This document shows positions 59,872 through 64,000 of a stretch of 64,000 nt of DNA, one piece after another. The position numbers were made by a program, and so were the translations under genes. The stretch spans positions 359,493 through 423,492 of the forward strand of contig CAZNHZ010000001.1 of the NCBI GenBank assembly GCA_964573015.1, given 5' to 3'. This stretch comes from JAPUDQ01 sp964573015 (lineage in GTDB: Bacteria > Patescibacteriota > Saccharimonadia > Saccharimonadales > Saccharimonadaceae). Each line of letters begins with the position of its first letter. Position 1 is the first letter of the stretch. A model generated the notes under the pieces. The model searched no databases, was not told the origin of the DNA, and saw nothing but the letters and a program-made list of their open reading frames with translations.

Positions 59872-60348
59872 CTAGCGTAAAGCGCGTTGACGGCGCGAGC
59901 GGGCGTAGGAAGTACCAAAAAACGCTACCATTCCCAAACCGGCGGCCATAAATAGCCTATCCTCAGTCGGTCCTGACGACGCAACAGCAGTTGGTGACGG
60001 ACCGGTTCGCGGAGTTTGCGACTCAGGCCGAGATGGAGTAGTCGTCGGAGACGTGCTGTTTGAGGTCGAAGATTGAGGTGACTGAGCCGGCTGGGTAGGG
60101 GTTGTCGGTTGGCTGTCGGCGCTCCTGGATGCCGATCGAGACGAGTTGTCAGTTGAACGCTGCTGCGAAACCGCATCTTGATCGACAGCCGTTTCGGGAC
60201 TTTCGTCAGTCGTTTGAGTAACGGTAGGTGTCGGAGGCGTCACGGTGTGAGAGCGTTGTTTTACCCACCAAATACCGCTCATCATTACCACAAACAAGAC
60301 AAGTCCGACCAGTAGGTAGACGACAACATTCCCGCTTTCTGTCTTCAT
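59872..60348 (-). CDS. Membrane-attached Ser/Thr/Pro-rich protein
   Basis: 158 residues. N-terminal helix (VVVYLLVGLVLFVVMMSGIWW), ~100 residues of Ser/Thr/Pro/Gln low complexity, then PRTG, a second helix (LFMAAGLGMVAFFGTSYA) and RSRRQRALR. The end has the shape of a sorting signal, but the PRTG lies about 17 residues before the helix, so cleavage is doubtful. Likely an exported stalk or two-pass protein. No known domain. Confidence 0.7.
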   Translation of the reverse strand: MKTESGNVVVYLLVGLVLFVVMMSGIWWVKQRSHTVTPPTPTVTQTTDESPETAVDQDAVSQQRSTDNSSRSASRSADSQPTTPTQPAQSPQSSTSNSTSPTTTPSRPESQTPRTGPSPTAVASSGPTEDRLFMAAGLGMVAFFGTSYARSRRQRALR

Positions 60349-60482
60349 GCTCTCTCCATCGCCACCCGTTAGTATTGCTAAGCAAAAGTATACAACGTTT
60401 TAGCGGCCGTTACAACTACATGATTTGTTTGCCGACACTCGACACGTAGCCGAACTCCTGACAATGAGGTACACTAGATAAT

Positions 60483-61292
60483 ATGTTAATAGCGGTCGAT
60501 ACCGGGGGAACCAAAACGCTTGTAGCGACGTTTGATCGTCGCGGCAAGGTTAAGGACAGTCAAAAATTCCCGACGCCGCGCGATCCGCGCGAGTATCTTG
60601 AACTATTGTCTTCAACCATAACAGCGATAACGGAGGGTAAGACTATCGATATCATAGCGCTTGCCTTGCCCGGTCGCACCAAGGGCGGCACGGCTCTGTA
60701 TTGCCCCAACCTCGGTTGGCGCGACGTTGTGATTGGTGCACCGCTCAAACGCTTGTTTAAGTGCCCCGTGGTTGTCGAAAACGATGCTAATCTCGCCGGC
60801 CTGGCCGAAGCCCGAGCTTTGCCCAAATCATACGACAACGTCATGTACCTCACGATTAGCACCGGCATCGGTTTGGGTATCATCATCGACCACGCCATCC
60901 ATCCTGCACTCTCCACTGCCGAACCGGGCCATATGATGATCGAGTACGACGGCAAACTGCGTAAATGGGAAGAATTCGCTTCTGGTCGCGCTATTTATAA
61001 GACCTACGATCGCTATGCACGCGACATCCGCGACCGTCACGTCTGGAACCAAATCGCCGACAAAATCAGCCGCGGTATGCTGACGCTCATCCCCACTCTC
61101 GTGCCCGACGTCATTATTATCGGTGGCAGCATCGGCACTTACTATGATCGCTACGAAAAACAGCTTAACCACCTGCTAAACAAATATCTCGACAAAAGCT
61201 TTTTGCCGGTCGATATCCGCCAAGCCATCCACCCGGAAGAAGCCGTTGTCTATGGCTGCTATTACTATGGAGTCGATGAGCTTAGTCGCTAA
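60483..61292 (+). CDS. ROK family sugar kinase
   Basis: 269 residues. ATP-site LIAVDTGGTKTLVATFDRRG, sugar/catalytic motif VENDANLAGLAEARAL with Asp, STGIGLGIIID, and GGSIGTYY; the zinc-binding CxCGxxGC of many ROK members is replaced by EPGHMMIEYDGKLRKWEEFASG, so no zinc site. Likely a glucokinase or N-acetylhexosamine kinase. TACACT (60470-60475) ends 7 nt before the ATG. It overlaps the next gene by 26 nt. Confidence 0.9.
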   Translation: MLIAVDTGGTKTLVATFDRRGKVKDSQKFPTPRDPREYLELLSSTITAITEGKTIDIIALALPGRTKGGTALYCPNLGWRDVVIGAPLKRLFKCPVVVENDANLAGLAEARALPKSYDNVMYLTISTGIGLGIIIDHAIHPALSTAEPGHMMIEYDGKLRKWEEFASGRAIYKTYDRYARDIRDRHVWNQIADKISRGMLTLIPTLVPDVIIIGGSIGTYYDRYEKQLNHLLNKYLDKSFLPVDIRQAIHPEEAVVYGCYYYGVDELSR

Positions 61293-61731
61293 ATTGCGTC
61301 GTGACTTCCCTCAATTTCGATTCCAAAATGCTTCTGTTTCACGCTGGTCATCCCAAGAAAAGACCATTTATTATGTCAAGACCGCGTCCCCCAGAAATCA
61401 GGCGATTTTGCTCCATGAGCTTGGTCACGCCCTCTGTAATCATACCGGCTACGAGCAGGATATTGAGTTACTGACTCTCGAGCGCGAGGCCTGGCAAACG
61501 GCACGCAGCCTTGCCGCGACGTACGGTGTGCCGGTCGATGATGATGTTATCGAAAATCATTTGGACACCTACCGAGAGTGGCTGCATGCCCGCTCGCGCT
61601 GCCCGCATTGCCACAGCGCTGGCGTGCAACGGACTTCTCTCGAGTATTATTGCGTCCTCTGTGAAAAAGCCTGGACTGCCAACGACGCCCGTCAATGCAG
61701 CCTGCGCCGCTATACAAAAACACCCCTGTAG
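61267..61731 (+). CDS. Small metallopeptidase with zinc ribbon
   Basis: 154 residues from the ATG at 61267 (MESMSLVAKLRRDFP; a second ATG is 3 codons on). ILLHELGHALCNHTGYEQDI holds HExxH with a glutamate further on (LEREAW), as in ImmA/IrrE-like proteases. The C terminus is a zinc ribbon (CPHC, CVLC). Translationally linked to the ROK kinase gene by overlap. Substrate unknown; ImmA relatives often cleave repressors. Confidence 0.82.
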   Translation: MESMSLVAKLRRDFPQFRFQNASVSRWSSQEKTIYYVKTASPRNQAILLHELGHALCNHTGYEQDIELLTLEREAWQTARSLAATYGVPVDDDVIENHLDTYREWLHARSRCPHCHSAGVQRTSLEYYCVLCEKAWTANDARQCSLRRYTKTPL

Positions 61732-61749
61732 TGTTACAAGGGTGTTTTT
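61716..61749 (+). terminator. Terminator after the metallopeptidase gene
   Basis: AAAAACACCC (61716-61725) pairs with GGGTGTTTTT (61740-61749); the stop codon lies in the loop. Confidence 0.85.
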
Positions 61750-61895
61750 ACCGCCTCTCCGTTCATGCCAAGCGTAGTCACTCTGAGCTCCTGTGAATTT
61801 TCTCTTAAATAGCGATTTATGTGACTCAATTGATTAAATCATTTATTTTCTCCGAATTTATTTCGGGAAAATAAATATAACTCGAGGGGACAATC

Positions 61896-61913
61896 ATCCG
61901 CCAGCTGGCAGAT
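61896..61913. repeat. Palindromic repeat, copy 2
   Basis: ATCCGCCAGCTGGCAGAT, one base different from the palindrome at 3523-3538. Confidence 0.5.
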
Positions 61914-61914
61914 C

Positions 61915-61940
61915 AAAGAAGGGGGCGAACCCCCTTCTTT
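61915..61940 (-). terminator. Terminator after the KGG protein gene
   Basis: Perfect 11-bp stem AAAGAAGGGGG/CCCCCTTCTTT with a CGAA tetraloop (plus-strand reading); on the minus strand it stands 25 nt after the stop. Confidence 0.7.
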
Positions 61941-61964
61941 AAGCAAGGCTTTAGACAAAGCGCA

Positions 61965-62192
61965 CTAGCGCGGCAGGACGACATCCATTGCCGTACCAGC
62001 CTTGGCTTTACCGCGTCGTGAGATACGGCCGCCTTTGGCACCGGCGATACGAGCCAGGTCACGATTGGCGAAAAAGCCACCCGTAGTACCTTTTTGACCG
62101 CCTTTGGCACCGATACGTGCGTAAAAGTCTTTACCGTGTCGGGCTTTGTTGGTTGCAGCGGCTTTTTTACCGCCATCTTTAGTTCCAGCCAT
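61965..62192 (-). CDS. KGG-repeat (YciG/con-10-like) stress protein
   Basis: 75 residues, Gly/Lys/Arg-rich: RIGAKGGQKGTTGGFFANRD, RIAGAKGGRISRRGK, two KGG motifs of PF10685. These small basic proteins are linked to stress and may bind nucleic acid. GGGAGATCC precedes the ATG. Minus-strand promoter TTGACA (62322-62327), 17-bp spacer, TAATGT (62299-62304), with a ~100-nt leader. Confidence 0.85.
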   Translation of the reverse strand: MAGTKDGGKKAAATNKARHGKDFYARIGAKGGQKGTTGGFFANRDLARIAGAKGGRISRRGKAKAGTAMDVVLPR

Positions 62193-62362
62193 TCTATTGG
62201 ATCTCCCTTGGACAAACGAAAACAGCCGTGCTAAAAGCCCGCCTGTCTACCCCTGTCCCATTACGTTGTTATATCACACACGATATGTGTATGTTATTAC
62301 ATTAGCACGATATTGTGATTATGTCAAGATTTACAATAACCTTTTTTATGGTTATAAAATTG

Positions 62363-62391
62363 TTGCGCTTATTCACGGTGTGGTATATACT
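62363..62391 (+). promoter_or_regulatory. Promoter of the small RNA
   Basis: TTGCGC (62363-62368), 17-bp spacer, TATACT (62386-62391). Confidence 0.6.
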
Positions 62392-62397
62392 CTTTGT

Positions 62398-62468
62398 TAG
62401 GCACCTAGGAGCGACACCAGGCTCCACCTAAAAATGAAACGACCGTCTCTGCGAGAGCGGTCGTTTTT
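62398..62468 (+). ncRNA. Candidate small RNA, about 70 nt
   Basis: It begins one helix turn after a promoter and ends in a perfect intrinsic terminator. Hairpin 1: TTAGG (62397-62401) with CCTAA (62427-62431) enclosing GGAGC/GCTCC (62408-62425). Hairpin 2: AACGACCG/CGGTCGTT (62438-62465) with inner CTCT/AGAG, followed by TTT. Too short for a convincing protein; a frame starting at 62434 runs through the terminator. Confidence 0.7.
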
Positions 62469-62500
62469 AATTATTAACAGAGATAAAGTTTACAGATCTA

Positions 62501-62529
62501 TTGCATTATTATTATATTTATGCTATAAT
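62501..62529 (+). promoter_or_regulatory. Promoter, extended -10
   Basis: TTGCAT (62501-62506), 17-bp spacer, TGC-TATAAT (62524-62529). Drives the 14-codon and 128-codon genes that follow. Confidence 0.75.
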
Positions 62530-62574
62530 TATATAGTTCAAGTGTGGTCCCCGTCTCTTGGAAAGGAGAAGGTC

Positions 62575-62619
62575 ATGGCTTGGAAGTCTGCTACCGTGGC
62601 ATTGTCGACCCCTGACTAA
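62575..62619 (+). CDS. 14-residue peptide, possible leader peptide
   Basis: MAWKSATVALSTPD with a strong ribosome-binding site (AAAGGAG, 8 nt before the ATG). It is followed by GACTA/TAGTC and by ACCCCAC/GTGGGGT and GTGGGG/CCCCAC pairings before the next gene, so translation of this peptide may set the structure in front of that gene. Product itself unknown. Confidence 0.5.
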   Translation: MAWKSATVALSTPD

Positions 62620-62716
62620 CCCTAGTCAGACCAACAACCCCACAGTGCATGAGAAGGTCTGGTGCTCCAAGAAGCCGTGGGGTTCATCCCCACATCCAGC
62701 TTCGAAGGAGATCATC

Positions 62717-63103
62717 ATGACCAGCAACAACCCGTTCTCAGCGTTCCTCACCATGTTCTGCAGCTTCGAGTTCATCCAGAGCACCAAGCGAGTCGCAGTC
62801 GTCGAGTACGGCCGTCGCGGAGGAGTCTACTCCCACTTCGACGGTCGCGTCGACCATGGAGGTCTTCAGCACAACTACATGGCCGGGATGGAGGTTCTGA
62901 CCTTCCGGCTTCACACTGGAGACAACCTCGAGCCCAGCGGCTGCCCCGCTCGTCACGAGCTCAAGAGCTTCACCCTCATGAACGATGGTTGGGGCTCGCC
63001 CCCTTCCTTCGAGACTGCAGCTGACGGCACCATCGGCATTCTCCACGGCTTCAACCGTGACGGATGGCCGGTCGACGTCATCTTCCATGCTGTACGTCGC
63101 TGA
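62717..63103 (+). CDS. Hypothetical protein, GC-rich codon use
   Basis: 128 residues (MTSNNPFSAFLTMFCSFEFI ...; YGRRGGVYSHFDGRVDHGGL; DGWGSPPSFETAADGTIGIL). Soluble, aromatic and Gly-rich, no domain recognised. GAAGGAG precedes the ATG by 7 nt. Third-codon positions are almost all G or C, like actinobacterial genes and unlike the surrounding ones. A GC-rich hairpin follows directly. Confidence 0.8.
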   Translation: MTSNNPFSAFLTMFCSFEFIQSTKRVAVVEYGRRGGVYSHFDGRVDHGGLQHNYMAGMEVLTFRLHTGDNLEPSGCPARHELKSFTLMNDGWGSPPSFETAADGTIGILHGFNRDGWPVDVIFHAVRR

Positions 63104-63109
63104 GAACAA

Positions 63110-63144
63110 CCCGACCCCGGCCGCGCAAGCGGTCCGGGGTCGGG
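63110..63144 (+). terminator. GC-rich hairpin after the 62717 gene
   Basis: CCCGACCCCGG (63110-63120) pairs with CCGGGGTCGGG (63134-63144), with CCGC/GCGG inside. No T-run; may act as a mRNA 3' end protector. Confidence 0.7.
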
Positions 63145-63228
63145 ACACCCTCTATAAACTTAAGTCCTTAAGATTGCAGATAGTGTCCCGACAGACTATG
63201 CATTAAAGGCTCAACTACAAAGTCAGTT

Positions 63229-63257
63229 TTGATTGTCTAATTATTTGCCTGTATAAT
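63229..63257 (+). promoter_or_regulatory. Promoter of the 29-residue peptide gene
   Basis: TTGATT (63229-63234), 17-bp spacer, TATAAT (63252-63257). Confidence 0.75.
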
Positions 63258-63320
63258 AAGGGTTAGATTGATGATACCTAAAAGATCTAGGACGTTCAGT
63301 CAAGCAAACGAAAGGATTGC

Positions 63321-63410
63321 ATGATGTCCTATAAGAAGACTTACATATCTCTTAGTCTGGGAATACTAACTGCGGGCTGGTTCAATATTGTAATAAGTAT
63401 TGAAAAGTAA
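63321..63410 (+). CDS. 29-residue membrane peptide
   Basis: Starts MMSYKKTYISLSLGILTAGW and ends FNIVISIEK: basic N terminus, one membrane helix. GAAAGGATTGC precedes the ATG (an ATG one codon on is also possible). Its own promoter lies 65 nt upstream and a terminator 10 nt downstream, so it is a complete gene unit despite its size. It resembles small membrane peptides or type I toxins. Confidence 0.6.
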   Translation: MMSYKKTYISLSLGILTAGWFNIVISIEK

Positions 63411-63416
63411 TAATCC

Positions 63417-63452
63417 AAACATAAAATCCGAATTTACTTCGGTTTTGTGTTT
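63417..63452 (+). terminator. Terminator of the 29-residue peptide gene
   Basis: AAACATAAAATCCGAA pairs with TTCGGTTTTGTGTTT (one bulge, one U-G pair) around TTTAC. Confidence 0.7.
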
Positions 63453-63480
63453 ATAACTAAGGGAAAAGCCCAGCGAAGCG

Positions 63481-63507
63481 ATAGGAAAAACCGTAGGTTT
63501 GTCCTAT
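63481..63507. repeat. Hairpin repeat downstream of 5S
   Basis: ATAGGA...TCCTAT hairpin containing GGAAAAACCGTAGGTTTGTCC (63484-63504), which recurs in inverse orientation at 63673-63695 on the other side of the 5S gene. Confidence 0.7.
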
Positions 63508-63515
63508 GTCCAAAG

Positions 63516-63545
63516 AAAAAGACCACCCTTTCGGATGGTCTTTTT
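63516..63545 (-). terminator. rRNA operon terminator
   Basis: AAAAAGACCA/TGGTCTTTTT around CCC-TTT-CGG-A, right after the 5S gene on the minus strand. Confidence 0.9.
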
Positions 63546-63549
63546 ATAA

Positions 63550-63656
63550 TTCGGCATCGTGCTAGTTTCCCGCTATCGCAGTATAATCGCCGCTGCTGGG
63601 CTTAACTGCTGTGTTCGGAATGAGAACAGGTGTTTCCCCAGCGCCATGGACACCGA
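63550..63656 (-). rRNA. rrf: 5S ribosomal RNA
   Basis: On the minus strand: CGGTGTCCATGGCGCTGGGG, AAACACCTGTTCTCATTCCG, AACACAGCAGTTAAGCCCAG, then the 3' strand GATGCCG, which pairs with the 5' CGGTGTC (two G-U pairs). Ends set by that helix, accurate to a few bases. Confidence 0.95.
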
Positions 63657-63670
63657 GGCGGCGAGGCCTT

Positions 63671-63697
63671 ATGGGACAAACCTACGGTTTTTCCCAT
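63671..63697. repeat. Hairpin repeat upstream of 5S
   Basis: ATGGGA...TCCCAT hairpin; its central 21 nt are the reverse complement of 63484-63504. Confidence 0.7.
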
Positions 63698-63952
63698 CGC
63701 GCCGGGCGAAAAGTGTGATTTTCGCTCGGGCTGCTCTTTTCCCTAAAGAGCATAAGGTCACGCTGCCTCGGCAGCCATACGATGCATTGTTTTCTCTCAA
63801 AGTGCGTAGTGAATTAACAGTGGTGATTGTATCATTGATACTCACCGAATACTAGTCAAAACCTGTCTCGTGATAATTGTTTATGAAGCAATCATCAGTT
63901 GAAACCATGACAATCCTATCCTGGAAAGGAATAAGTTGTCATGGATCATAAA
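63698..63952 (-). other. 23S-5S spacer
   Basis: About 250 nt, no tRNA seen. It contains CCATGACAA/TTGTCATGG (63905-63944), likely the processing stem behind the 23S 3' end. Confidence 0.7.
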
Positions 63953-64000
63953 AAGGCAATGGGACTATTAGTACGCTTCAGCTCCACATATTGCTATGCT
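63953..64000 (-). rRNA. rrl: 3' end of 23S ribosomal RNA (partial)
   Basis: Minus strand reads ...TGGAGCTGAAGCGTACTAAT then AGTCCCATTGCC, the standard closing segment of bacterial 23S rRNA. The rest lies outside the window. Confidence 0.9.

Noticed and set aside
61913..62215. 100-codon frame overlapping the KGG gene
   Set aside because: Shadow of the KGG gene in another frame, running through the terminator; no ribosome-binding site.
63698..63952. tRNA gene in the 23S-5S spacer
   Set aside because: No cloverleaf, no GTTCGA-type T-loop seen.
1..64000. CRISPR array, prophage or insertion sequence
   Set aside because: No regularly spaced direct repeats, no cas, integrase, transposase, portal or terminase genes.

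Overview
The window looks like chromosome of a small-genome bacterium of the Patescibacteria (CPR), most probably a Saccharibacteria (TM7) relative. This is inferred from gene content and Gram-positive/actinobacterial flavour: cobalamin-dependent class II ribonucleotide reductase with NrdR, a VKOR-type disulfide pathway, LytR-CpsA-Psr protein, LPXTG-like surface proteins, a T-box for ileS, and many short secreted or membrane proteins without close functional names. The standard code is used (TGA terminates prfA and other genes). No prophage, CRISPR array, insertion sequence or tRNA gene was recognised. The closest taxon was not tested by any search.

Layout. 1-7 kb: translation genes (frr, tsf, rpsB, bL31, prfA, prmC) mixed with a class III cyclase-like gene and three decayed gene remnants. 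7-16.6 kb: envelope and partition block (HtrA protease, membrane protein, LCP protein, signal peptidase bounded by 39-bp inverted repeats, parB-parA, truncated LRR surface protein, rplU, four small hypotheticals, a zincin). 16.7-26.2 kb: YpfJ-type peptidase, CIRCE-controlled hsp20 with a frameshift, LiaF-like protein, GH13 enzyme, BrkB, hydrolase, galU-like and C26 genes, and a large Ig-like surface protein. 26.3-33.3 kb: a T-box-led operon (CAP, SGNH hydrolase, ileS), then a redox/membrane operon (thioredoxin-like, VKOR, DUF2177, DUF1295, DoxX). 33.4-47.1 kb: nrdR-nrdJ, a three-gene small-protein operon with a long folded leader, ftsA-ftsZ, murI, adk-map, yqeY-rpsU, recJ and a winged-helix gene. 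47.2-52.3 kb: priA, a 550-nt intensely folded non-coding region, def-fmt. 52.5-60.3 kb: LPXTG surface protein, a GC-rich two-gene island with a switch-like leader, infB-rpsA. 60.4-64 kb: ROK kinase, metallopeptidase, KGG protein, a small RNA, two small-protein units, then 5S and the 3' end of 23S rRNA on the minus strand.

Two general points stand out. First, about twenty genes that begin transcription units have a -10 box ending only 6-14 nt before the start codon and no Shine-Dalgarno site, whereas operon-internal genes have good ones, so leaderless mRNAs seem to be the normal way to begin a unit here. Second, the most interesting sequence is between genes: the complex RNA candidate at 49852-50401, the T-box at 30441-30640, the lepB inverted repeats, and promoter-SD-terminator units for peptides of 14-65 residues.
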